Below, piece by piece: positions 46,501-57,148 of a stretch of 64,000 bases of DNA. The stretch is from Gnetum montanum (lineage: Eukaryota; Streptophyta; Gnetopsida; Gnetales; Gnetaceae). The translations under genes and the position numbers were made by a program. Location: positions 898,680 through 962,679 of the forward strand of contig MNCI01002706.1 in the NCBI GenBank assembly GCA_015680685.1, read 5' to 3'. The notes below the pieces were generated by a model that saw only the letters and a list, made by a program, of their open reading frames with translations, ran no database searches and was not told the DNA's origin. The first letter of the stretch is position 1, and each line of letters opens with the position of its first letter.

Positions 46501-47800
46501 CCTCAAACATTTCATGATAAAACTAACATTGAGATGTGGGAGATAAGGCCCCAATCCTTGATCTTTTGAGCACAACATTTATCTTACAATCTATGTGACT
46601 AATAGGTAACAAAACATTGATCGATGAAAAGACATTTAGAACAGTAGTAGAAGTAGAGAGAGAATGAGATACCTTTGGGATTATTAAATTGAAAGCATTA
46701 TCTATAAGACTCTTCTTTTTGTGTTGTACTAAGTTAAAATTCATCTACATTAGAATTTCCACTATTGATCCTTACTAAAAATTTCTTTTTTTTAAATAAA
46801 GAGTAATTCTCTTTAGATATCAAGAATTTACAACATCTTTAGAATTAAAAGGATTAGTGGAAGGCTAAGAACTTATTGAATAAGATTTTATTTGTGCCAA
46901 CTAAAAACTATCATTATTTTTCTTTTCTAAAAATTATTTTTTCTTTTCCTCATGAACAAATTTTTTATTGAGAATAGAATATATTTTAATAACATGACCT
47001 TCACAATGATAATAGTTGCAATATCTTTACAAATTATACTATGTAATTTTCTAAGAAAAACACATATTACTAGCCTTGAATTTTAATTATCTTCCATTGT
47101 CATAAATCAATCTCTATAAATTAATATATGCATTGCACACCATCTAGTAATATTTTTGACTCTTTCTTCAAGATTGTGCTAATGCTAAGAATAATTTTAC
47201 TTTTAATACTTTGAAAAATAAGAGGAATATTTTTTGATTCAATTTATGAAGGAATTTTAGAGTAATCAAAAGAATAGTGATTGAAATCCATTTTTCATTC
47301 CTAAGAAATAAAAGTATCACACTGATCTATACAAACTTTAAGTTCCAATGATTTTTCAACTATTTTATAATTGGCTAGTTTAACAAGAAAAAAAGATTTA
47401 GAAAAATAGAGGACATGGAAAACATTAATTCCATGGTTTTAAAGGATAATCTGAATCATTGGTGTAAACCCATTATTTATGTGAACAAATACGTATTAGG
47501 AAGTGATATATTTTAATAGGGATTCATATAAATCATTAGGTAAAACAAAATTGAAAGCTTCAAAACTCAACATTAGGATTTTTTTTTTGTCTTTAGAGAG
47601 AATTTTCTTCTTCTCTTTACAAAAAATCCTTTAGTAAGAAGTGAAAAGCTATGAGGGTGCCTGTGAATAAGAGTAAGGCTTAATCCTTTTCCTTCCCCAT
47701 AAGTGATATTTTTCAAGATTAATTGTAAGAATAAAAGGCATTTCCAAAATTGTTGGGCTTTTTCTTTAGGCTATCTCTTTGATGATATGGTAGACTATGA
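43560..47800 (-). pseudogene. L1-type LINE: ORF1 knuckle, APE endonuclease, RT
   Basis: Read on the minus strand from right to left. A degenerate ORF1 zinc knuckle lies near 46990-47030 (two Cys changed to Tyr). The APE endonuclease part (about 46080-46480) has NIYAPNNLKDHLEVWKYLL and an IIKG-DFN-like segment (IIKGNFS). RT motifs follow: LGFDDFSIEFFNKHWNIIED (about 45160-45230), NLQQIGNWKPITLL, and FSLQRLVHQGYDLTLYLF near 44640-44700. The C-terminal DKIEKKLDKWKENMLTLAGN is at about 44210-44300. The order and motifs are those of plant L1 elements. Stops and frameshifts are frequent. A SINE sits inside in the opposite orientation. A 44-bp tandem duplication lies near 43968-44056. Confidence 0.83.
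45528..45690 (+). repeat. tRNA-derived SINE inserted in the L1 remnant
   Basis: It has ATGTTAGCCTAGTGGTAAGA (A box), GAGTTCAATTTTGG (B box), TTAATTGAACTATATATCTTG, and ends GGGTTCCAACACCC. It is closest to the 42647 copy. A clear target duplication was not found. Confidence 0.78.
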
Positions 47801-47865
47801 ATTTTTTAAATATTGTTATTTTTTTTGGGTCTAAAAAGAATCCACCCCCAATTGAAATATAATAA

Positions 47866-47965
47866 TTAGGTATTAGCCTAGTGATAGGACTCTTGATTTT
47901 AAAGTAACAAGTCACAGGTTTAATTTTGACTAGCAATGCTAAGTTATAAAGTTCTAATTATAACC
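47866..47965 (+). repeat. tRNA-derived SINE, 3'-truncated copy
   Basis: It has TTAGCCTAGTGATAGGACTC (A box), AGGTTTAATTTTGA (B box) and AATGCTAAGTTATAAAGTTC. The tail is missing. It lies between the L1 5' end and element A. Confidence 0.7.
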
Positions 47966-48137
47966 TTGATGTTCATGAAAAATTAGATTATAACTTTGAT
48001 ATTAATGTGTGTGAATTAGATCTTTTGATGAATACCATTGATACTAATTCTGAGTTTGGAAATTTAGCTTGTCTATTGATAACTCAAACTAGGTGGAATA
48101 TACATTGGCTAATTGATGAGTTATCATTATGTTGGCC

Positions 48138-48199
48138 GCGATATCGCATACGTGATATCGTGTACCTGATATCGCAGCCTGTCTCCTCATCTATAAATA
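48138..48199 (+). promoter_or_regulatory. U3 palindrome cluster and TATA box, element A 5' LTR
   Basis: Three GATATCG sites (48138-48177), the first a perfect GCGATATCGC, are followed by TATAAATA at 48192-48199. Confidence 0.75.
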
Positions 48200-48810
48200 A
48201 GAGGTAGATAGATCTAAGAGGGAACTTCTTAGTTTTGGAGATTTTCTTTTAAGTGTTTAGTTTTAAGTAGTTCTTCTCTCAACCCTTCTCTCCCAGTGCA
48301 TGCCTGCAGTGTGGTGATCGTAATTGTACGACCTCCTTATTCGAGTGTGACGTACTTGGACATGCACATGACCAGCAATAAAGATCGAGATTACTTCATC
48401 ATTGCAGCATCCACTTAGCTTAATTATTTATTTAATTTTTATTTACTACTTTCTTAGTTAACATCTTCTTACCCTAAACTCCTGTTAAACGTGGAATCAG
48501 TACGACTTGATCACAAGCATTTAAGTGTGACTACTTGGTAACCTAGTAGCGTACCTAGGATCTGCACTTGGTAATCCCAGTAGTAGTAGTGCATGAGGTC
48601 CAAGATGTGTACATATGATTGAGGAACAGATGCTCATCACACCTAGGCTAGCTTAGATTCTCTCTCTCTCACACACACTCTCTCTTAGCTTAGTTAAGAT
48701 TATTTTCCATTATCTCTAGGAGTAGCAGTGGTATAGGAACACATCATACACCTCACTCTCGACTAAACCATACTTGACAAAGTTAACACTAGTCTAGATG
48801 GGAAGACAGC

Positions 48811-48901
48811 GAACTACAATCTAAGAATAATTGTCTAGATACCACAACTAGTTCGNGAACTACAATCTAAGAATAATTGTCTAGATACCACAACTAGTTC
48901 G
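48811..48901. repeat. Exact 45-base duplication around a single N (assembly join)
   Basis: 48811-48855 and 48857-48901 are identical and separated by one N. The 3' LTR has a single copy, so the duplication is an unmerged contig overlap rather than biology. Confidence 0.9.
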
Positions 48902-48980
48902 TCTACGGAGTTTGACCGGATCGTGCATGAAACACTTGTATTCGTATGGTTGAGTGTAGGGGTACCTCATCACTCATCAT

Positions 48981-48999
48981 TGGCGCCGTTGCTGGGGAC
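48981..48999 (+). promoter_or_regulatory. Primer-binding site of element A, tRNA-Asp type
   Basis: TGGCGCCGTTGCTGGGGAC lies one base after the LTR end. It is complementary to the plant tRNA-Asp 3' end apart from about one base, the classic Athila/Tat primer site. Confidence 0.93.
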
Positions 49000-49359
49000 A
49001 GTGCTAGTTATCTAGATTAGTTATATCATACAAGGTTGCTATATAGGAATTAACAATATATCTCTTAGGAAGAACAAATAATTACAAAAAAATTCACATA
49101 CAAATTCACACACAATTGCATAGCCGTGCCTCTCCTATAAGACTATAATAATGCCACATCTAGTGAGGCAGATTGGAGAACCAACGAATTTTATGACAAT
49201 AAAGATTGAAGTATGCAATCTAAGGTGGGGGTTTCTTATAAACATAAATGAAGGCAACATCATCCTAGCACATGAAAGCATAACTTACTTGATGATGATG
49301 AACCCCTACTGGACACTACAAGTCTAACACAAATACAAGAGGTTGTTTGAATCTCTTGT

Positions 49360-50910
49360 AGGCATCGTAAAGAGAGCTACCTACCCAGGCTCAATTTAAA
49401 CAACTTCCCTAATTTCTCAGGAGGCTATGACTTAGATCCACAACAACATTTACAAGCCTTCTATGATGCCTATGCATGGAACAACATTGATAACGATTGG
49501 AAAAATTTTAAGCTCTTTCCTATGACACTCGTTGGCCAAGAAAAAGTATGGTATAGATCATTAAAACCAAATTTAATACGACGTTGGCTAACAATGGTAG
49601 AACTCTTTAACGAAAGATATCAAACCTATGCAAGAGTGTCAGCCTTGAGGAAACAAATCCAAGAGTGGAAACAAGTACAACATGAACCCTTGGACATGGC
49701 CTTAGAAAGATATTATGAACTATTAAACCACTGTTGAGGCCATGAGTTCTCCGAGGAAAGGCTAATGTATCATATCATTGATGGGCTTCATGATGAAACA
49801 AGAGAGACCCTAGGGATGTATGCCTAAGGTCAACTATATGAACTATGAACCCATAAATTCCAATAGCTTATTAAGTAGGTAGCAAAAGAAGAAGGAGAAA
49901 TGGCTAGATGGGAGAGTGTTGGAAAACATCAACAGGACCAAAATCTCAACTTAACAGAGGTCCATGATCATAAAAAGGAGAAATCAACCTGTCTCAAGAA
50001 GGAAGAACCATCTTTGCTAGTACAACAATCATTGGAGGAAGTCAAGGAAAAGATCAATAAGATGTTGGAATGGATGCATAAAAAGTATGGAGAATATATC
50101 AATATTATTGGAGATAAAGTTTTGACAACCTGATAAGTAAGACAAAATATCATTAGACAATCATAAAGGAGGGATGAGGAAGATAAAGGCTCAACTGCCA
50201 ATCATACGTATGAATGCAACATTTGCCTGTATGATCATCCCAAGGGTCAATGGCCAATCTTGTTACATGTATATGATCATTGGGGAAACACGTTACACCC
50301 AGAGTTCGTACAGAGATACTGTGTTCAATCACAGTGGCAAAAATCTTAGTCATGTGATAAGTCATCCCTAAACTGGAGACACCCTTCATATCATCCAAAT
50401 CCAAATGCTTATCTAGTCCAATATCCTATTTCTCCAACTAGGTCAACATACTCTATGTTGCCACATTATCATTCTCCTTAATACTATCAGCTCATGTCCT
50501 CAACACAACCATCACCTTGTGTACCTTACAATTCTCTCAAATTTCAACATTCTCATCCTTTCCCTCCTTCTACATCTCCACCAATTGTTCTTGAAGTGTA
50601 TGCACCATAGCAACAACCCACGAATGTTACTTGTACTACTATTGCCAATAGCAGTGAGAGACCTCCTCAACATTGAAGGCATCCCTTCTTTAGACATGAC
50701 CATAGGAAGGGACAACACAATTCCAAGGTCACTACATTCTCCAACATAGCACAAGTCCAACACTGTGGTGCACCCTTCTCTTCGAACCCAATGGTTCATG
50801 TCACTTCGTCAGGGCCACCAATTAACACTCCAACAATCATACGGCCTAATGAATACAACCATGGAGGGTGACATCCCAATCCTTGCATGCCATCTTACGA
50901 TCTCTAGTAT
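49360..50910 (+). pseudogene. gag: Gag remnant, element A
   Basis: The conserved retrotransposon gag domain reads LNNFPNFSGGYDLDPQQHLQ, then KLFPMTLVGQEKVWYRSL, RRWLTMVELFNERYQTYARV, EPLDMALERYYELLNHC and LMYHIIDGLHDETRETLG (49390-49825). It aligns residue for residue with the gag of element B. Downstream is a charged segment (EEVKEKINKMLEWMHKKYGE) and a Pro/Tyr-rich C-terminus to about 50900. Relative to B the stops fall at Arg or Gln codons (TGA, TAG, TAA), as from C-to-T change. Gag would package the element RNA. Confidence 0.85.
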
Positions 50911-51079
50911 CATAGTGGATCAACTCTTTACTAGGGAACCACATATTATAAATTGGCCCACGATGTTTACTATAATCAAGTGTGTGAACCCCAATGGGGT
51001 AAGTATGACCAAGTTTCAATGTTTCCAACATGCAAGGATCCTCATCTTTCATTTATTAATCCTTTCCATGCTCAACTGT

Positions 51080-53007
51080 TTAGTTATGGGGGATATCCCC
51101 CATTTTAATAACAAGCGGGATTAATAAATATTTTTCATTTTCTTTAATTTTACAATTTTTTGTTTTCTAGTTTTTCATCTTTTAATTTCTTGTTTTATCT
51201 TTTTGTTTTTTTTGTTTTATCTTTTTATCTTTTTATCTTTTTACAAGTAATCTCATCTATGAATAAAACACTCATGTGGCTCGTTGGTTGAGGTGTGTTC
51301 TATGCTATCGAGTCTCAAGTGATCAATCATTTGGACAATGAGCCCATTACAACCACTCATCCATTCTACAAATAAGAGGTTTTGTTCGAGGGTACAATGA
51401 TATTCTTGACATTCTTAAAACTTAAAATTAATTTTGTGTTCATTGTACCCAGAATGAAGAAGGATGGATCAAGAGGGAATGATTAGGATGCGACATTAAG
51501 GGGACTTGCGGATTCTCTTTGGTGACGTCTGTGAGAGTCATTAGGCAATGTGGTTATACTAAGATCCTTGTAGATCTAACGTAAATGGGAGTAAGAGTAA
51601 TCAAAAGGCACTCAAAAATCCAATGCTGTTCTAGGGGGTCCCACTGGAAAGACATGCACCCATGCCCGAAGGTTGGCAGCTTCTCTAGATTCAGCAATCG
51701 AAAGAAAAATAAAGAAAAAAAAAAGAGAAAAGGAGGTGCCACAAAGAAAAAATCACTCCTCCCTTGAACAAAATGCCAAGTGATCATACACCTTATTTTT
51801 TTGGTACTCTCATAGTCACTAATCATGGGATGATACAATGCAGTTTCATTGATCAGATGAATGGACTTGGTCCTAATCTTGGAATGATGGGTTAATGACA
51901 CATTACTCATGCTTTACATGTAGGATTCACTATTCCCTAGGTCAGTTACCTCATGTCCCAATCTCTACAATCCCTTCTATAGTCCATCTCATCTCACTAT
52001 CCATGTAATTGTAGATCGTGTTTCATGAAGCATCGAATCCTTATCTCATCCCAGTGATACTTACATGTGTGTGTTTTGTGGAATGGATGTGGATTATATT
52101 TAACCCTTCGAGTGTCCATGGACACTTTTAAGTGTGGTTACGCAAGGGCATTATAGGTTGGAACCTGCTTTGGGGGGGACCCACTTGCATAATTTTTTGT
52201 AATTTTCACTCATAACACATCTTCCACACACCATCTATTACCCTTAGCGTATTGTCAACAATATTCTTTCCCTTATTACTATCCCTCCGAATTCCAACGT
52301 TCCTATGAACCATCACATGGCCTTTTTCTCTCCCTTACCACCTGACGCCTTATTGATCAATTCCACCGACACATAATTATTTGTGCCTTCAGAACTAGTT
52401 AAATTACCCTAGAACCCTTTAACACTTGTCCACATGTCCTTAGTTTCCATCATTCATTTTAGAAAAATCTTCAAAATTCGGTATATTCCCTTGGGCCTTA
52501 ACATTGATAGGTCATGATATTGTGTCACAAAAACCTATATATATGTGACTCCCCCACACGACTTGCCATCACTTTCAACTATTCACGTAGGGGAGTTTTT
52601 CAAATTTCTCTCTACAACTTGCGATTGCACATCCCTTGCTTTCATACCTATATCTCGCTCGTTGGTCCTTCGATTTTCATTCCATCTAAACCTACTTGAA
52701 CCCAGAGTGTTCAGCTTAGTCATGGGGGAGGGACACATGTCGAATAACGCATAATGTTTTTGGAATTTTTCATCATCCAAAGGACATTATCAAGGGTAAT
52801 TAGTTATAACATTAAGGATAAATGTGCCAAAAATAATATTATCCCCTTAGTTACACTGGAAAAATAGACTTGGAAACCAACTAAGCAAAAAGGACTCAAT
52901 ATTATGATCTTTTAGGAAACATCATACAATGATAAAATAAATTTATTAAGGTAAGTAGTAAGGTATAACCTAACTTCAGAAACAACCTTACTAACGATTG
53001 GCCCTGT
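51080..53007 (+). other. Post-gag spacer of element A in place of pol
   Basis: It begins with TTAGTTATGGGGGATA at 51084, the position that marks the pol end in relatives, then T-rich TTTTTGTTTT units (51125-51245). It includes the shared block TTTGGGGGGGACCCACTTG (about 52171-52190), a second polypurine-like copy (CTTAGTCATGGGGGAGGG, 52714-52731) and a possible internal TATA (TATATATATG at about 52536). No protein motif is present; 51554-51910 and similar frames are not supported. Confidence 0.65.
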
Positions 53008-53017
53008 GTGATTGCAG
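53008..53017 (+). promoter_or_regulatory. Putative splice acceptor before the env-position ORF
   Basis: GTGATTGCAG directly abuts the ATG at 53018, in a T/G-rich context. A related sequence (GTGATTGTAG) occurs in element 1 near 3787. In Athila-type elements the downstream ORF is expected from a spliced RNA. This is inference; no transcript is available. Confidence 0.5.
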
Positions 53018-55787
53018 ATGGCCCCGAAACGTGGATAACAAGAAGGTCCTGCTCAAGGTGGGAGCAAACAACCTAGGAAAGGCGAAGGATAAGTTCCTAC
53101 TAGACAACATGTAGAACATGATGAACAATCATTTAGCATTCACCAATAGTACCCTGCTACTGTACAATCAAGGAAGATAGAAGTAGGAGCTGCTGTAGCG
53201 CCTGAACAGGGACAACATCTCATGTTGCCCCAAGATTGTGTTCAAGCTATCCATGAAAGGTCCATACTCACTACGGTGATTGTGGAATTAAATTTTGAAT
53301 CTTTCACAGAGTTTGCTCCAGAGGCTGTTAGGGACCACCTCAAAGGGTCCCCATGATGGCCTATCCTCTCTAAAAGTAGTGCCTAGTACTTAGGGGAAAC
53401 GTACCAATTTTGGCACAACAGAGAACAAGACACCACAGTTAACATTTGTGGTGTGAAAGTTGATTTCTATGTTTAGGCTATTTCAAAAGTATTAAACCTT
53501 CTGAATACAGGGCTAAAGGTTGCTAAGTTTTCTACCTGTTCAGACCTTGATGCGCACCGAGTTTGGTTCGAAAGGGCATATGGCAAGAAAGATAAGATGT
53601 TTGGAGAGTTGATAATGGAAGAGAGGATCTACTTCAAAATAGGGACCTATCACCTCTTCCACACAAAGGGCTTAAAAAGAATTTCAACATATGTGGCAAG
53701 AGGATGTGTAGCGTTGATGGGGAAGGTTAATGCTAACCTACCTCATCTATATTTTATGGAGATCCTGAAGTGGTTTGAAGAACAGAAGACAGGGAAGCTT
53801 GTGTTGCCCTTCCCTTATCTTATCAGGAAGCTGTGTAGACATGCTGGTATCAAAGGATACACCAATGATGTCCTTCAAAAAGCCCAAAATGCTTCATATG
53901 CTAAACTACTAAAGCCACTAGCTGCAAGGAAAATTACTGGTGAGATCTTGGGGCTAGAACAAAAAAAGGAACAAACAGCAGGGCCAACTACAACTCAACT
54001 TGTAGAACCCAGCCAACTTCCAAGCATGGGACCCAGCCAACAACAAGAAGCAGGGCCTAGCACAGGCCAGTAGGATCAACCACCACCACCACTGCAAGAT
54101 TACAGATCATCGATGAGCCATCTTTGGGCCATCACTGAGATGGTCAGTTAGGGAAGTCGTGATGATGCAAATCTCTTCTACGTCATTGACTATACAATTC
54201 TTTGGATCACGCAAGGGGAGAAGTGTCCATCCATATAGGAGAAGAGGAAAGCACTTGCTCACAAAAAATCTCAGGGAATGCTGCATCTTTTCAAGTGTAA
54301 TTGGAAACTGGTGAAGGGGCCACAGTGATGGTCATGTAGCACCAAGATGCAGCAGGAGTAGCAGAAGTGGTCGTAGACCTCATTAAGAATCATTCAATGT
54401 AACTGTTGTGCCACCGATAGACCTTATAGGAGCACAGGATGCTCAAACTCTAGCCGGAACCTCAATGACCCCTGTAGAACATGAGGATGTACTTGATCGA
54501 TTGCTACAAAAAGGACATGTAATGACATCCCTATTTGACATCCCTCAGGATGTTACAGCAATTCAATTAGACCTCATTTCCACCAAAGGAAAACTGGTCT
54601 TGATAGAGATAAGGGTCGAGCACATTAGAGGTGCAAAAATTGCAAGAAAGGCTCGTGGCCCTACAAGAAGCATAGTAGGACCCTTTGTAATTTGTTCCCA
54701 CAAACCAACTGGACACTTCCAAAATTGAGCAACTAACCAAACTATTGAGAAGGTGGTAGAAGAAAAAGAGAAGGATGTTTGGGGTGCCTTTGTAGCACAA
54801 GTGCAAACTTATGCACATACCAAAACACTCAAGGCCTTACAAGAGGAAAACACGTAGCTTGTTACTAACAACCTTTGGTTGGCCTCTGTGAAAAAGCAAA
54901 AGAATGTTCTCAAAGAACATTTTCAGCAGTTGCGAGAACAGTTCATCTGGGTTAACTAAGACATTAATCATTTAGCTAGGGAAAATTGAACCCTCTCAAT
55001 GGAGGAGGTACGCACCATCCACCAAAAGACAACTATTGAAATAAGCGTGTGGTAAAATGAGGCTAAATGACATGAAAAGCTAAAGGAGCACTTCTGGGAC
55101 TAGGTGGGTATGTATAAGTAGATCATTGAGAAGGAGATCCATATGGCCAAGGTCCACATCAATGCTATCAGTGCTCAACACACTGACTTGTTGGCCATAT
55201 TGGACACATATGCATTTGCCCACTAAGCGGAAGTTAAGAACCGAGACCTACAAATCTAAGACTTTACTAAATACATGGATTTGGCAAACCTGCGGTATGC
55301 CAACCTCACCATGTTAATAGTAGGATGCCTGGGAATAGAGCTTGAGCAACAGGTAGCCACCACCTACATCAAATATGAAAAAGAATTTGCAGAACGCAAG
55401 AAGATATTGCAAAAACTGGAGATTGCAAATTTTGAACTTGAGGTGGTTAAAGTAAGCTACTCGGAACAAAAGGGTGTCGCAACAGACTTGGCTCAATAGC
55501 TTATAGATTTTCAAGAATACAGAGATAAAGCCAAAGCCTACAAGGAGGAATGACGAGTGTTTGCAGCTTGGTATATCAAGGCAAATCAAATGTTTCCGCA
55601 ACTACCCTACCCATGGAAGGTGCCGACTCCATCAAACATTGGAACATTAGCATGGACGATTCAAGACCCCCGAACAGAAGAGGAGAAACTCTAGGCCATA
55701 CTTCAATGCCATCAAGTTCCAAGACCTGGAGCCCAAGACAAGGGAAAGGCACCCATGGAGGAGCCACCACCACCAGGAACTACATGA
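53018..55787 (+). pseudogene. Long env-position ORF resembling the 'putative plant transposon protein' domain, with coiled coil
   Basis: From ATG 53018 (MAPKRG) a frame runs without shift to about 54300, interrupted only by stops. After one frame change it continues to TGA 55785, some 920 codons in all. The first third holds VNICGVKVDF, RVWFERAYGKKDKMFGELI and LVLPFPYLIRKLCRHAGI. This order resembles the plant domain found in Athila-related ORFs (G-V-x-V-x-F, then FPxLIxxLC). A Pro/Gln/Thr-rich linker (about 53960-54075) follows, then a long charged, probably coiled-coil region (54750-55560; IKYEKEFAERKKILQKLEI) and a Pro-rich end (EEPPPPGTT). No signal peptide or transmembrane segment is seen, so envelope function is not supported. 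Every stop I checked fits Gln, Arg or Trp changed by a C-to-T transition. Function unknown. Confidence 0.68.
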
Positions 55788-55965
55788 GTTCCATCAATTT
55801 TGTAGCTATAGGATTTTCTTTCATATTCTTTGTGTTGTATCTCAATTTTGTTCTGATTCCACACTACAGCATGAACCCATTCTTACCAGTCAATAATCCC
55901 ATACCTATCCACTGTTTAATCAATGGAGCATGTTCTCACTGTAACTCGAGGACAAGTTTTCATTC

Positions 55966-55978
55966 AGTCGTGGGGCTA
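55966..55978 (+). promoter_or_regulatory. 3' polypurine tract of element A
   Basis: CAGTCGTGGGGCTA directly precedes the LTR start TGATGAG, as in the other family members. Confidence 0.85.
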
Positions 55979-56830
55979 TGATGAGTTATCAATATGTTGG
56001 CCATGATATCACATACATGATATCACGTATGCGATATCGTAGCCTGGATGTGATATCGCGTACGCAATATCGCAACCTATCTCCTCATCTATAAATAAGA
56101 GGTAGACAAATCTGAGAGGGACTTCTTAGTTTTGGAGATTTTCTTTTAAGTGTTTAGTTTTAAGTAGTTCTTCTCTCAACCCTTCTCTCCCAGTGCATGC
56201 CTGCAGTGTGGTGATTGTAATTGTACGACATCCTTATTCGAGTGTGACGTACTTGGACATGCACATGAATGACAATAAAGATCGAGATTACTTCATCATT
56301 GTAGCATCCACTTAGCTTAATTATTTATTTAATTGTTATTTATTGCTTTCTTTGTTAACATCTTCTTACCCTAAACTACTATGAAACGCGGAATGAGTAC
56401 AACTTGATAACGAGCATTTAAGTGTGACTACTTGGTAACCTAGTAGCATACCTAGGATCTGCGCTTGGTAATCCCAATGGTAGTCATGCACAAGGTCCAA
56501 GATGTGTATGGATGATTGAGGAATGAATGCTCATCACACCTAGGCTAGCTTAGATTCTCTCTCTCACACACACTCTCTCTCTTAGATTAGTTAATATTAT
56601 TTTCCATTATCTCCAGGGATAGCAGTAGTATAGGAACACATCATACACCTCACTGTAGACTAAACCATACGTGAAAAATTTAACACTAGTCTAGATGGGA
56701 AGACATTGAACTACGATCTAAGAATAATTGTCTAGATACCACAACTAGTCCATCTGCAAAGTTCAACCGAATCGTGCATGAAACACTCGTATTTGTATGG
56801 TTGAGTGTAGGGGTACCTCGCCACTCATCA
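55979..56830 (+). repeat. 3' LTR of element A
   Basis: 852 bp, TGATGAGTTATC to CACTCATCA. It has two more GATATC-type units (56003-56073) than the 5' LTR. TATAAATA is at 56090-56097. Confidence 0.95.
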
Positions 56831-56914
56831 CTAATGAAATGATATGATGACTTGATAGAAAAATATTCTTCAAATATGAATCCTCATCTAAAAGGTCTTT
56901 CACACATCCAAATT

Positions 56915-57148
56915 TCAAAAATTTATGGACACGCTTCCTACTTCCACGTTAAAGTCTCCACAAAATATAAATAGTATTAGATCAGAACTAGCACATAATA
57001 GGAATAGCTTATTCTTTGAACTTTCCTTGATTTGATTAACTAAATAAGGTACTTGACAAAGTTTAACATTTGAACATGTTATATTAATGACCATATGTGT
57101 ATTAACCACACATACACACTTTCTTGATGATTGCGACTTTGATATCAA
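56915..57148 (-). pseudogene. Endonuclease/exonuclease/phosphatase-fold fragment, CCR4-like
   Basis: A minus-strand frame of 77 residues reads CVCVVNTHM, then NVKLCQVPYLVNQIKESSKN, then LFIFCGDFNVEVGSV. The spacing of the NTH, the VKL-Q and the GDFN motifs resembles plant CCR4/Angel-type deadenylases (NTHL ... DVKLxQ ... xxGDFNSxPGS). It is less like LINE endonucleases, which lack the VKLxQ segment. No neighbouring exon is recognisable, so it is at best a stray exon or retrocopy remnant. An unusual LINE endonuclease is the alternative. Confidence 0.4.

Larger units (their letters stand above)
48114..48979 (+). repeat. 5' LTR of element A
   Basis: 866 bp including a probably artefactual 45-base duplication around N 48856. 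It starts TGATGAGTTATC and ends CACTCATCA. It matches the 3' LTR in order along the whole length. Confidence 0.95.
48114..56830 (+). mobile_element. Element A: Athila-like retrotransposon with gag and env-position ORF but no pol
   Basis: The element has exact target duplications CTAAT (48109-48113 and 56831-56835), LTRs at 48114-48979 and 55979-56830, a tRNA-Asp primer site and a 3' polypurine tract, so both ends are certain. The internal 7 kb contains a gag domain (49360-50910), a long post-gag spacer, and one long reading frame (53018-55787) in the position of the Athila env-like gene, preceded by a splice-acceptor-like site. No protease, RT, RNase H or integrase motif is present in any frame. 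Its LTRs are about 93% identical by eye over some 340 bases, making it probably the youngest element here. Confidence 0.94.

Noticed and set aside
48007-48207. Plus-strand frame of 66 codons
   Set aside because: It runs across the left boundary of element A into its LTR, so it is a chance join.
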